Positions 1 to 6,714 of a DNA stretch of 6,866 bases are shown here, one piece after another. The notes beneath the pieces are model-generated. The model was not told where the DNA came from and did no database searches. It saw only the letters and a list, made by a program, of their open reading frames with translations. The translations under genes and the position numbers were made by a program. Position 1 is the first letter of the stretch. Each line of letters starts with the position of its first letter. The stretch spans positions 1 to 6,866 of the forward strand of contig CALVPC010000055.1 of assembly GCA_944350405.1 (NCBI GenBank), in the 5' to 3' direction. The DNA is from an uncultured Bacilli bacterium (GTDB lineage: Bacteria; Bacillota_I; Bacilli_A; RF39; UBA660).

Positions 1-4
1 ATTA

Positions 5-33
5 TTTTATTTTATTACTTTTTGTAGTATAAT
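5..33 (+). promoter_or_regulatory. Probable sigma-A promoter of the dnaG-rpoD-trmK operon
   Basis: A perfect TATAAT -10 box lies at 28-33. At 17 bp spacing the -35 position (5-10, TTTTAT) matches consensus poorly, so the call rests on the -10 box. Transcription would start near base 40, giving a leader of about 20 nt that carries the dnaG ribosome binding site. The surroundings are so AT-rich that chance -10 matches are expected. The window starts just upstream, so other promoters or an upstream gene cannot be excluded. Confidence 0.5.
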
Positions 34-47
34 ATATATTGATTTGG

Positions 48-54
48 AAGGAGG
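48..54 (+). promoter_or_regulatory. Ribosome binding site that fixes the dnaG start
   Basis: AAGGAGG is a full match to the anti-Shine-Dalgarno complement and ends 5 nt before ATG 60. It selects ATG 60 over the in-frame TTG at 39, which would place this site inside the coding region. Confidence 0.9.
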
Positions 55-59
55 AGACT

Positions 60-1784
60 ATGGAAAATAAAGTTGAACTTATAAGAAAATCAAATGACAT
101 AGTTGAAGTAATATCTAGTTACCTTCCACTTACAAAAAAAGGAAAAAATTATTTTGGAGTATGCCCATTTCATGATGATACTAATCCTAGTATGAGTGTT
201 TCAAGCGACAAACAAATATATAAGTGTTTTTCTTGCGGAGCAAGTGGCAATGTCATTACTTTTGTAATGGATTATGAAAAAGTTGATTTTAAAGAAGCAT
301 TATCTATTTTAGCTAAGAGAGCAGGAATAGACTTTATAAAATCAAATGTAAGAGAAAAAGAAGCCCAGTTCGATAAATATTATAAAATGTATGACTTGGC
401 TTTAAAATTATATCAAAATAATATTAATAGTAAATATGGTACAGATGCTATTAAATATTTAGAAAATAGATATATTACTAAAGAAATAATAAAAGAATTT
501 AAAATAGGACTATCTTTAGATAAAAATGAATTAACAAAAATTTTATTAAACAAAGGTTATACTAATAAAGAAATAGAAGATTATGGTCTTTCTAATGGTA
601 TTTATGACCTATATTTCAACAGAATAATGTTTCCATTATTTGACACTAATGATAGAGTAGTAGGATTTTCAGGAAGAATCTATAAAAATAAAGATTCCAG
701 TAAATATATTAATACTAAAGAAACCCCTATATTCAAAAAAGGTGAATTGCTTTATAACTATTTTAAAGCCAAAGATTTTGTAAGACAAGAAAAAAAATTG
801 CTTATAGTCGAAGGATTTATGGATGTAATAAGACTTTATAGTATAGGAGTTAAAAATGTAGTAGCCCTAATGGGAACAGCCTTAACAAAAGACCAAATAT
901 CATTAATTAAAAGATTATCAAAAAATATAATATTGTGTTTAGATGGAGATCAAGCTGGTAAAAAAGCTATGAATAGCGTCGGAGAAGATTTAACTAATGC
1001 TGGATTAAATGTCTCAGTAGTAGTTTTAAAAGAAGATTTAGATCCTGATGAATATGTTATTAAATATGGCAAAGATAGTTTCATTTCCCTTTGTGATAAT
1101 CCAATAAGTTATAGTGAATATAAAATACTTTATATGCGTGAAGGCCTAGATTTAAATGATTTAGATACTAAAACAGCCTATATTAATAATGCTCTAAAAG
1201 AGATAAAACAAGAAAATGATCTAATAAAACAAGAATTTTTACTAAAAAAAATAGCCGTAGAATTTGATATAGATATAAGTATTTTAAGAAATAACTTGAA
1301 AAAAGTAGAAAAATATAGTAAAATTGAAGCGTTAAATGCAAAACCAGCACCAAAAAACAAATTAACTAAATATCAAAAAGCAACTTATGACATCCTATAT
1401 ACAATTATGAACAATTACGAAGCTTGTAAGTATTATGAGAAGCATCTTAATTTTTTACCTTATAAAAATGCTAGATATTTAGCAAATGAAATAATATATA
1501 CTTACAAAATTAATGGTAAATTGGTTTTAGCAGATTTTATTACAAGTTTGCATGACAAACCAGAACTTTTACAATTAGTAAAAGATATACTTAAAAATGT
1601 TAGTATAGAACAGTCTAATTTAGAGGCCTTCAAAGATTATATTGCCGTTATTCATGATTACAATAAGAACCAAGAAATAGATAGGTTAAAAAAATTAATG
1701 AACGAAGAATCAGATTCAGCAATAAAAGCCAAATATTTAGAACAAATTAGATTAGTTAAAATAGGGAGTGAAAGCAATGATTAA
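60..1784 (+). CDS. dnaG: DNA primase DnaG
   Basis: DNA primase makes the short RNA primers for Okazaki fragments at the replication fork, working with the replicative helicase. The 574-residue product has the usual three-part structure. The N-terminal zinc-binding domain has a CHCC set (C35, H38, C56, C59; C-x2-H-x17-C-x2-C). The polymerase core has GFSGR at 202-206 and the conserved segment around 215-232 (KYINTKETP onward). Its TOPRIM fold carries the catalytic glutamate E251 in VEGFMD and the metal-binding aspartates D295 and D297 in DGDQAG. A short linker near 425-437 (with PAP at 429-431) leads to a C-terminal domain of about 137 residues, where the family binds the helicase; this part is less conserved, as is usual. 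The start is ATG 60, set by a strong Shine-Dalgarno site. It is the first gene of the operon and overlaps rpoD by 8 nt. Nothing appears truncated and all catalytic residues are present. Confidence 0.98.
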   Translation: MENKVELIRKSNDIVEVISSYLPLTKKGKNYFGVCPFHDDTNPSMSVSSDKQIYKCFSCGASGNVITFVMDYEKVDFKEALSILAKRAGIDFIKSNVREKEAQFDKYYKMYDLALKLYQNNINSKYGTDAIKYLENRYITKEIIKEFKIGLSLDKNELTKILLNKGYTNKEIEDYGLSNGIYDLYFNRIMFPLFDTNDRVVGFSGRIYKNKDSSKYINTKETPIFKKGELLYNYFKAKDFVRQEKKLLIVEGFMDVIRLYSIGVKNVVALMGTALTKDQISLIKRLSKNIILCLDGDQAGKKAMNSVGEDLTNAGLNVSVVVLKEDLDPDEYVIKYGKDSFISLCDNPISYSEYKILYMREGLDLNDLDTKTAYINNALKEIKQENDLIKQEFLLKKIAVEFDIDISILRNNLKKVEKYSKIEALNAKPAPKNKLTKYQKATYDILYTIMNNYEACKYYEKHLNFLPYKNARYLANEIIYTYKINGKLVLADFITSLHDKPELLQLVKDILKNVSIEQSNLEAFKDYIAVIHDYNKNQEIDRLKKLMNEESDSAIKAKYLEQIRLVKIGSESND

Positions 1785-2871
1785 CGAAATCAAATCCTTT
1801 GAAGAAAGAAAAAAAGAATTACTAGAATTAGGTAAAAAAAATGGTAATAAAGTAACATTTGAAGAAATGGCTGAACATTTAAAAGGGCTTGATCCAGATA
1901 GTGACTCACTTGATGAACTATATAATATGTTTGTTCAAAACGATATTGAAATAGTATCAAGCGAAGTAGAAACAGAAGATGAAGAAGCTGAAGATGATGA
2001 TGAAATTATAATATCAGAACATGGAGCTAATAAAGATATAAAGATTAATGATCCTGTAAGAATGTATTTAAAAGAAATTGGTAGAATAAATCTTCTTACT
2101 AGTGAAGAAGAATACGAATATGCTATGCAAGTAGAAGAAGGAAATGAAGATGCCAAAAGAATTTTAGCAGAATCAAATCTTCGTTTAGTAGTATCCATAG
2201 CTAAAAGATATGTAGGTCGTGGTATGGCATTTTTAGATCTAATTCAAGAAGGAAATATTGGATTAATGAAAGCAGTAGAAAAATTTAATCCTAGCAAAGG
2301 TTATAAATTTTCCACATATGCAACTTGGTGGATTAGACAAGCTATCACACGTGCCATAGCAGATCAAGCAAGAACTATAAGAGTACCAGTTCATATGGTT
2401 GAAACTATAAATAAATTAGCCCGAGTACAACGTCAACTAACTCAAGAATTAAATAGAGAACCAACTGATAAAGAATTATCAGAAAAATTAGGAATATCTG
2501 AAGAAAAAGTTAGAGAAGTAATGAAAATATCTCAAGAACCAGTATCTTTAGAAACTCCAATAGGAGAAGAAGATGACTCACATTTAGGAGATTTTGTACC
2601 AGATGAAAGAACCATGTCTCCCGAAGAATATGCAACTGCAGAACTTTTAAAAGAAGAATTAAGTTCTGTTCTAGAAACCTTAACAGAAAGAGAAGAAAAA
2701 GTTTTAAGACTAAGATTTGGCCTAGAAGATGGACAATGTAGAACCCTAGAAGAAGTTGGACAAATATTTGGAGTAACTCGTGAAAGAATAAGACAAATAG
2801 AAGCAAAAGCTCTTAGAAAAATGAGACATCCTTCAAGAAGTAAGAAATTAAAAGATTTCTTAACAGACTAA
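1777..2871 (+). CDS. rpoD: RNA polymerase primary sigma factor (SigA/RpoD)
   Basis: This is the housekeeping sigma factor, which directs RNA polymerase to -10/-35 promoters. The product has 364 residues, the short Gram-positive form without the long non-conserved insertion of E. coli sigma-70. In order: a region 1.1-like N-terminus (1 to about 60), an acidic stretch at 63-76, region 1.2 from D92 (DPVRMYLKEIG), region 2 from N134 (NLRLVVSIAKRY), region 3, and region 4 at the C-terminus. Region 2.4 keeps W184, W185, Q188 and T191, equivalent to the E. coli -10-reading residues Q437 and T440. The region 4.2 helix-turn-helix keeps R335, E336 and R339 in VTRERIRQIE, the -35-reading positions. The start is ATG 1777, with GGGAG at 1764-1768 and an 8-nt spacer; the in-frame GTG 1768 overlaps that site and is not used. 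The start lies inside the end of dnaG, so translation is probably coupled. SigA is the Bacillus name for the same protein. Confidence 0.98.
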   Translation: MINEIKSFEERKKELLELGKKNGNKVTFEEMAEHLKGLDPDSDSLDELYNMFVQNDIEIVSSEVETEDEEAEDDDEIIISEHGANKDIKINDPVRMYLKEIGRINLLTSEEEYEYAMQVEEGNEDAKRILAESNLRLVVSIAKRYVGRGMAFLDLIQEGNIGLMKAVEKFNPSKGYKFSTYATWWIRQAITRAIADQARTIRVPVHMVETINKLARVQRQLTQELNREPTDKELSEKLGISEEKVREVMKISQEPVSLETPIGEEDDSHLGDFVPDERTMSPEEYATAELLKEELSSVLETLTEREEKVLRLRFGLEDGQCRTLEEVGQIFGVTRERIRQIEAKALRKMRHPSRSKKLKDFLTD

Positions 2872-3530
2872 TGAAAATATCAAAAAGATTACAAGTTATT
2901 GGGGACTTAGTCTCTGATAACTCTTTTATTTTAGATATAGGATGTGATCATGCTCTATTAGACATATATGTCGTACAAAAAAATAAAAATGTCCACGCAG
3001 TAGCATCAGATATAAATGAAGGTCCATTAAAAAAAGCCAAAGAAAATATAAATAAGTATAATTTAAAAGACAAAATAAAAATAAAACAAGCTGATGGCTT
3101 AGAAAGTTATGAAGAAAATATAGATACTATTATTCTATCAGGTTTAGGAGGAGTAACTATAGTAGATATTCTAAAAAATAAAAAAGAACTATTACCAAAA
3201 ATAAAAAAAATAATAATATCATCAAACAATAACTATTATTATTTAAGAAAAAATATAACGAACTTAAACTTTAAAATAGAAAGTGAAAAGATCGTATATG
3301 AAAAAGGCAAATATTATCCCATAATAGTATTTATACCAGGCAAAGAAAAATATAACAATTTCCAGCTAAAATATGGTCCAAAGCTATTAAAAGAAAAAAA
3401 TCAAGTATTTAAAAATTACTTAGATTATAATAGAAAAAAGTTAATAAAAATATATAAATCCTTAAATAATAAATATTTTTTAAAAAAAATAAAAATAAAA
3501 AGAGAGATTAAAATGATAAATAAAATATAA
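2871..3530 (+). CDS. trmK: tRNA (adenine22-N1)-methyltransferase TrmK
   Basis: TrmK uses S-adenosylmethionine to methylate N1 of adenine 22 in the tRNA D-loop region; it is a cytoplasmic enzyme (Bacillus YqfN). The 219-residue product is slightly shorter than Bacillus TrmK as I recall it. The N-terminal Rossmann-type domain has SAM motif I at about 20-28 (ILDIGCDHA, with D22 and G24), an acidic position D47 after the second strand, D75-G76 (ADGL), and the family motif SGLGG at 90-94, where relatives usually have AGMGG. The C-terminal part, from about 155, is lysine-rich and helical, as in the family. The ATG overlaps the rpoD TAA by one base (TAATG), and I see no Shine-Dalgarno site upstream, so it is probably translated by reinitiation from rpoD. 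The last codons and the TAA lie inside the terminator hairpin. Its position after sigA agrees with Bacillus synteny. The Nif3-like gene (yqfO) that usually follows in Bacillus is absent here. Confidence 0.92.
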   Translation: MKISKRLQVIGDLVSDNSFILDIGCDHALLDIYVVQKNKNVHAVASDINEGPLKKAKENINKYNLKDKIKIKQADGLESYEENIDTIILSGLGGVTIVDILKNKKELLPKIKKIIISSNNNYYYLRKNITNLNFKIESEKIVYEKGKYYPIIVFIPGKEKYNNFQLKYGPKLLKEKNQVFKNYLDYNRKKLIKIYKSLNNKYFLKKIKIKREIKMINKI

Positions 3531-3542
3531 TCTCTCTTTTTT
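3497..3542. terminator. Rho-independent terminator, probably bidirectional
   Basis: The arms 3501-3510 (AGAGAGATTA) and 3528-3537 (TAATCTCTCT) are perfect 10-bp complements. They extend by A-T pairs (AAAA at 3497-3500 with TTTT at 3538-3541) into a T-run ending at 3542. The loop is 17 nt, rather long. The A-rich left flank would supply a U-rich tail on the opposite strand, so the hairpin can also end the convergent gene that stops at 3544. The left arm is coding sequence of trmK, and the trmK stop codon is the first three bases of the right arm. Confidence 0.8.
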
Positions 3543-3543
3543 A

Positions 3544-3792
3544 CTATTTTAAAAAATTTTTATATCTATCTAATAATACTAATATTTGATAATAGTTTTG
3601 ATCACTAATTTTCCCCTTTAAAACTTTTACATATCCAAAAGGATCATCAAAGAAAACATCATGATATTTTTGAATATGCTCATAAATAACATCAATTTCT
3701 TTATCACTAACATTAAAACCATTATTATTAACAAAGTTAACGATATCTTCACGTCTAATATTTCTAGCATAATTTTTAATTATATTTTTCAA
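3544..3792 (-). CDS. Small DUF2624-like protein (YqfT-like)
   Basis: This 82-residue protein has no signal peptide, membrane segment or cysteine, so it is probably cytoplasmic and helical. Its function is unknown. It has a basic N-terminus (K2, K6, R10, R13, R14), then NIRREDIVNFVNNNGFNVSDKE-type helix-turn-helix spacing at about 11-32, a central HDVFFDDP segment (44-51), and a C-terminal helix ending LLDRYKNFLK. The pattern resembles the DUF2624 family (Bacillus YqfT, about 85 residues), which lies a few genes from trmK in Bacillus; I infer this from memory of the family, without a search. The start is TTG 3792: the open frame has no internal methionine, and AGGTGAT (3798-3804) sits at good spacing. 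It converges on trmK and shares its terminator, and is transcribed divergently from the PBP gene. It is the only minus-strand gene in the window. Confidence 0.78.
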   Translation of the reverse strand: MKNIIKNYARNIRREDIVNFVNNNGFNVSDKEIDVIYEHIQKYHDVFFDDPFGYVKVLKGKISDQNYYQILVLLDRYKNFLK

Positions 3793-3797
3793 GTTTT

Positions 3798-3804
3798 ATC
3801 ACCT
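3798..3804 (-). promoter_or_regulatory. Ribosome binding site that fixes a TTG start
   Basis: On the minus strand this reads AGGTGAT, with AGGTG ending 7 nt before TTG at 3792. The same AGGTGAT element precedes efp (6144-6150). It is the main reason to accept a TTG start and a real small gene here. Confidence 0.75.
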
Positions 3805-3809
3805 ATAAA

Positions 3810-3860
3810 ATTATATGTAAGTTTTGCGTAAAATGTAACAAAATAATAATATGAAAACAA
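3810..3860 (-). promoter_or_regulatory. Candidate overlapping promoters for the minus-strand DUF2624-like gene
   Basis: Two minus-strand promoters can be read. The first is TTACAT (3833-3838), 17 bp, then TATAAT (3810-3815). Its boxes are good, but transcription would begin near 3803, on top of the Shine-Dalgarno site. The second is TTGTTT (3855-3860), 17 bp, then TACATT (3832-3837), preceded by TG as an extended -10. It would start near 3825 and give a normal leader of about 33 nt. The second would place its -35 box inside the first codons of the divergent PBP gene. I cannot tell which is used. Confidence 0.45.
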
Positions 3861-5911
3861 AAAGAAAAAAGAAAACAATTAAAGAAAAAGATAAAATTAA
3901 TGCCAAGATTAAAATTATTATGTTCGCAGCATTAACTTTTTTTGCATGCATAATTCTAAGAATATTATATTTAAATATCTTTATGGCTAATTATTATAAT
4001 ATGAAACTAAATAATGAAAAAGAAACATATGTATATGGAGAAAGTGTACCAAGAGGTAGAATATTAGATAGAAATGGTAAAGTATTAGTAGGTAATAAAG
4101 CAGTAAAAAGTATTTATTATAAAAAACCGGATTCAGTGACAAAAGAAGAAGAAATAGAAATGGCCTATAAAATAAGTGAAATATTAAAACTAGATTATGA
4201 AAATTTAAAAGAAAGAAATCAAAAAGAATTTTATATAATAATAAATGAAGAAGAAACAAATAAATTAATTACTGAAGAAGAATATCAAAAGTTAGAAAAT
4301 AGAAAATTATCAGAAGATGACATATATGAATTAAAAATAGAAAGAATAACAGACAAAAACTTAAATAAAATGACTACTGAAGATAAAAAAGCCGCATATA
4401 TCTATTATTTAATGAATAAAGGATATTACTATGAAGAAAAAGAAATAAAAATAGATAATGTAACAGATAAAGAGTATGCTTATTTTTCAGAAAACAGTAA
4501 AGATTTAAAAGGATTTAATACAAAGTTAGAATGGGAAAGAACTTATCCTTATAAAGACACATTAAGATCAATACTAGGTAATATTTCTAGCAAACAAACA
4601 GGAATTCCAGCAGAAAGCGCAGAAGAATATTTAGAAAAAGGGTATACTTTAAATGATAGAGTAGGTATTTCAGGGCTTGAAAAAGAGTATGAAGGAATTT
4701 TAAGAGGAGAAAAAGCAGTATATAAAGTTGAAGATGATAATAGTTTAACTTTAGTTAAAGAAGGACAAAAAGGAACAGATATTATGCTAGCAATAGATAT
4801 TGATCTTCAAATAAAAATAGATAAAATGTTAGAAGAAGAACTAATAAAAGCTAAAAACGAAGCAAATACTGAATATTTTAACCGTAGTTATATTATAATT
4901 ATCAATCCACAAACTGGAGAAATAATGTCTATATCAGGGAAAGAATTAATAAAAGAAAAAGGAACTTATAAAGCATATGATGCTCCAGAAGGAGTAATTT
5001 TATCAACAATAACTCCAGGATCAGTAGTAAAAGGAGCAAGTATCATGGTAGGATACGAAACTGGAGCAATAGATATAGGAACATATATGGAAGATAGTTG
5101 CATAAAATTATATAACTTACCAGAAAAATGTTCATGGAAAACTCTTGGAATAATTAATGATTTAGAAGCTCTTAAATACTCTTCAAATGTATATCAATAC
5201 AAAATAGCAATGAAAGTCGGAGGATTTAATTATGCTTATGGCAAAGAATTAAAAATTAACGAAAAAGCCTTTGATATATACCGAAATATGTTTTATAGAT
5301 TTGGACTTGGAGTAAAAACAGGAATAGATTATCCAAAAGAAGAAGATGGCTATAAAGGGACTAATAGAGCTGGCGATTTATTAATAAATTTTGCTATTGG
5401 TCAGTATGATACATATACAACATTACAATTATCTCAATATATATCTACAATAGCAAATGGTGGAACTAGATATAAACCATCTTTTTTAAAACAGGTTCTT
5501 AAAGATGGAGAAACTCTGTATGAAGTAAAACCAGTAGAGCTTAATAAATTAAATGTAAATAAAAAATACTTAAAAAGAGTACAAAAAGGATTTAGAATGG
5601 TTATGACCGGAGGAACAGGCTATGGATATATGAATAGTGCTCCATCGCCAAGTGGCAAAACAGGAACTAGTGAATCATTTATAGATTTAGATGGAGATGG
5701 AGCAATAGATACAGAAACTGTAAGTAACAACTTTGTAGGATATGCGCCATCAAACAATCCAATTATGGCTATAGCCGCAGCCTTTCCAGACATTCAAAAT
5801 CCTAGTGGTGGAGAGTATAAAAGTTATGCTAATCAAACTATTGTAAGTAAAGCAACAAAGATTTTTTTCGATTTATATAATGAAAAAGGTGAAAAAATAA
5901 CTAAAAGTTAA
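3851..5911 (+). CDS. Class B penicillin-binding protein, PbpA/PbpH (PBP2) type transpeptidase
   Basis: This is a membrane-anchored D,D-transpeptidase that crosslinks peptidoglycan, probably in the elongation (Rod) complex. The 686-residue product has a lysine-rich cytoplasmic tail (1-21), one membrane helix at about 22-41, and a class B pedestal/dimerisation domain opening with SVPRGRILDRNG (65-76). A Glu/Lys-rich segment at about 95-220 is followed by a conserved ILGNISS...GIPAE...GYTLNDRVG stretch. The transpeptidase domain starts near 308. All three active-site motifs are present: S391-x-x-K394 (SVVK, the serine nucleophile), S444-S445-N446, and K603-T604-G605 (KTGTSE). The GSVVKGAS...GYETGAI context resembles Bacillus PbpA/PbpH more than septal SpoVD or PBP2B forms. 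Neighbouring rpmG fits pbpA-rpmG linkage in Bacilli. Start ATG 3851 is the first possible start after an in-frame stop (3836-3838), but it has no recognisable Shine-Dalgarno site. A PBP2/MrdA-type name would also be fair. Confidence 0.95.
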   Translation: MKTKRKKKTIKEKDKINAKIKIIMFAALTFFACIILRILYLNIFMANYYNMKLNNEKETYVYGESVPRGRILDRNGKVLVGNKAVKSIYYKKPDSVTKEEEIEMAYKISEILKLDYENLKERNQKEFYIIINEEETNKLITEEEYQKLENRKLSEDDIYELKIERITDKNLNKMTTEDKKAAYIYYLMNKGYYYEEKEIKIDNVTDKEYAYFSENSKDLKGFNTKLEWERTYPYKDTLRSILGNISSKQTGIPAESAEEYLEKGYTLNDRVGISGLEKEYEGILRGEKAVYKVEDDNSLTLVKEGQKGTDIMLAIDIDLQIKIDKMLEEELIKAKNEANTEYFNRSYIIIINPQTGEIMSISGKELIKEKGTYKAYDAPEGVILSTITPGSVVKGASIMVGYETGAIDIGTYMEDSCIKLYNLPEKCSWKTLGIINDLEALKYSSNVYQYKIAMKVGGFNYAYGKELKINEKAFDIYRNMFYRFGLGVKTGIDYPKEEDGYKGTNRAGDLLINFAIGQYDTYTTLQLSQYISTIANGGTRYKPSFLKQVLKDGETLYEVKPVELNKLNVNKKYLKRVQKGFRMVMTGGTGYGYMNSAPSPSGKTGTSESFIDLDGDGAIDTETVSNNFVGYAPSNNPIMAIAAAFPDIQNPSGGEYKSYANQTIVSKATKIFFDLYNEKGEKITKS

Positions 5912-5919
5912 AAAAACTT

Positions 5920-5947
5920 TTGCATTTTATAAAAAATCTGATATAAT
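5920..5947 (+). promoter_or_regulatory. Strong sigma-A promoter (extended -10) for rpmG-efp
   Basis: The -35 box is TTGCAT (5920-5925, 4 of 6 consensus bases). After a 16-bp spacer comes a perfect TATAAT (5942-5947), preceded by TG at 5939-5940 with one base between, the extended -10 signature. Transcription would start near 5954 and give a leader of about 20 nt with the rpmG ribosome binding site. It is the best promoter in the window and suits a highly expressed ribosomal protein gene. Confidence 0.8.
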
Positions 5948-5973
5948 ACTTATGGAAATGAGGAGGGATTAAA

Positions 5974-6138
5974 ATGGCAAAAGTAGGGAATAGACAATTT
6001 AAAACACTTACTTGTACAGTATGTAAATCACAAAACTATCGTACTGATAAAAATGTAAAAAATACCCCAGAACGTTTAGAATTAAACAAATATTGCAATG
6101 TATGTAAAAAACATACTCCGCATAAAGAAGAAAAATAA
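5974..6138 (+). CDS. rpmG: 50S ribosomal protein L33 (zinc-binding form)
   Basis: L33 is a small protein of the large ribosomal subunit located near the E site. This copy has 54 residues and begins MAKVGNRQFKTLTC. Two CxxC pairs (C14/C17 and C41/C44) show the zinc-binding C+ form; many bacteria also have a cysteine-free copy used under zinc limitation, but none is visible here. The central TPERLELNKYC segment and the C-terminal KKHTPHKE are typical of the family. ATG 5974 follows AGGAGGG (5961-5967) at 6 nt. It has its own strong promoter and lies 15 nt upstream of efp with no terminator between, so the two are probably co-transcribed. Confidence 0.97.
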   Translation: MAKVGNRQFKTLTCTVCKSQNYRTDKNVKNTPERLELNKYCNVCKKHTPHKEEK

Positions 6139-6153
6139 TAAGTAGGTGATTTT

Positions 6154-6711
6154 ATGATAAATGTAAACGATTTTAAAAACGGAATGACGATTAAAGTCGA
6201 TGATAATATTTATACAATATTAGAATTTCAACATGTAAAACCTGGAAAAGGAGCAGCATTCGTTAGAACTAAACTTAAAAATTTAAGAACAGGCTCTACA
6301 ATAGAATACACATTTAACTCTGGAGTAAAATGTGAAACTGCTAGAATAGAAAGAAAACCAATGCAATATTTATATAATTCTGGAGATGATTATACATTTA
6401 TGAATATGCAAGATTATTCTCAAATTGAATTATCTAAAGATACAATCGGTGAAGATATAAAATATTTAAAAGAAAATCAAGAATTAGATATTACTTTTTA
6501 TGAAGGCGAAGTTTTAGGACTTTCACTTCCAGATAAAATAGAAATGGAAGTAATTAAAACTGAACCAGGGGTAAAAGGTAATACTACTCAAAGTGCTATG
6601 AAAGATGCAACCTTAGAAACAGGTTATGAAATAAAAGTTCCTTTATTTATTAATGAAGGCGAAAAAGTAATAATATCAACTAAAGATGGTAAGTATGTAT
6701 CTAGAGCATAA
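6154..6711 (+). CDS. efp: Translation elongation factor P (EF-P)
   Basis: EF-P binds between the P and E sites of the ribosome and relieves stalling at consecutive prolines. The 185-residue product has full family length. It has an N-terminal KOW-like domain (about 1-62) and two OB-fold domains (about 65-127 and 128-185). The loop entering the peptidyl-transferase centre reads KPGKGAA, with K32 at the tip. This is the position modified with 5-aminopentanol in Bacillus and corresponds to the beta-lysylated K34 of E. coli; the KPGKGAAFVRTKL context is the Bacillus type. The C-terminus (VPLFINEGEK...YVSRA) is a family hallmark. ATG 6154 is preceded by AGGTGAT (6144-6150). It follows rpmG in a translation-related operon, and the next gene begins 21 nt downstream. 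No modification enzyme lies in this window. Confidence 0.98.
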   Translation: MINVNDFKNGMTIKVDDNIYTILEFQHVKPGKGAAFVRTKLKNLRTGSTIEYTFNSGVKCETARIERKPMQYLYNSGDDYTFMNMQDYSQIELSKDTIGEDIKYLKENQELDITFYEGEVLGLSLPDKIEMEVIKTEPGVKGNTTQSAMKDATLETGYEIKVPLFINEGEKVIISTKDGKYVSRA

Positions 6712-6714
6712 TCC

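Noticed and set aside
39..59. Upstream TTG start for DnaG adding seven residues (MIWKEET)
   Set aside because: The extra codons cover the strong AAGGAGG ribosome binding site, which points to ATG 60; primases start close to the residues seen after that ATG.
1178..1360. Minus-strand open frame inside dnaG
   Set aside because: Phe/Ser/Leu-rich translation of the complement of an AT-rich gene; shadow of dnaG.
1768..1776. Upstream GTG start for RpoD
   Set aside because: It overlaps the GGGAG site that serves ATG 1777 at 8-nt spacing, and has no site of its own.
1935..2198. Minus-strand open frame inside rpoD, with a serine-rich run
   Set aside because: The serine run is the complement of the acidic GAA/GAT stretch of RpoD; shadow frame.
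2510..2806. Minus-strand, leucine-rich open frame inside rpoD resembling a membrane protein
   Set aside because: It is antisense to the highly conserved region 3-4 of the sigma factor; the leucines arise from complemented Glu/Lys codons.
3847..3852. Plus-strand promoter TTGCGT (3824-3829), 17 bp, TAATAT for the PBP gene
   Set aside because: It would start transcription inside the gene, past the only credible start codon. Other plus-strand -10-like boxes (TTATAT at 3811) lack a good -35, so no PBP promoter is called.
3987..4259. Minus-strand hydrophobic open frame inside the PBP gene
   Set aside because: Shadow of the Glu/Lys-rich segment of the PBP, with no ribosome binding site considered convincing.
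5903..5930. Possible terminator after the PBP gene (AAAAGTT / AACTTTT arms)
   Set aside because: The 7-bp stem has one G-C pair, and the following T-run is broken by GC; it also overlaps the rpmG -35 box. Read-through from the PBP gene into rpmG remains possible.
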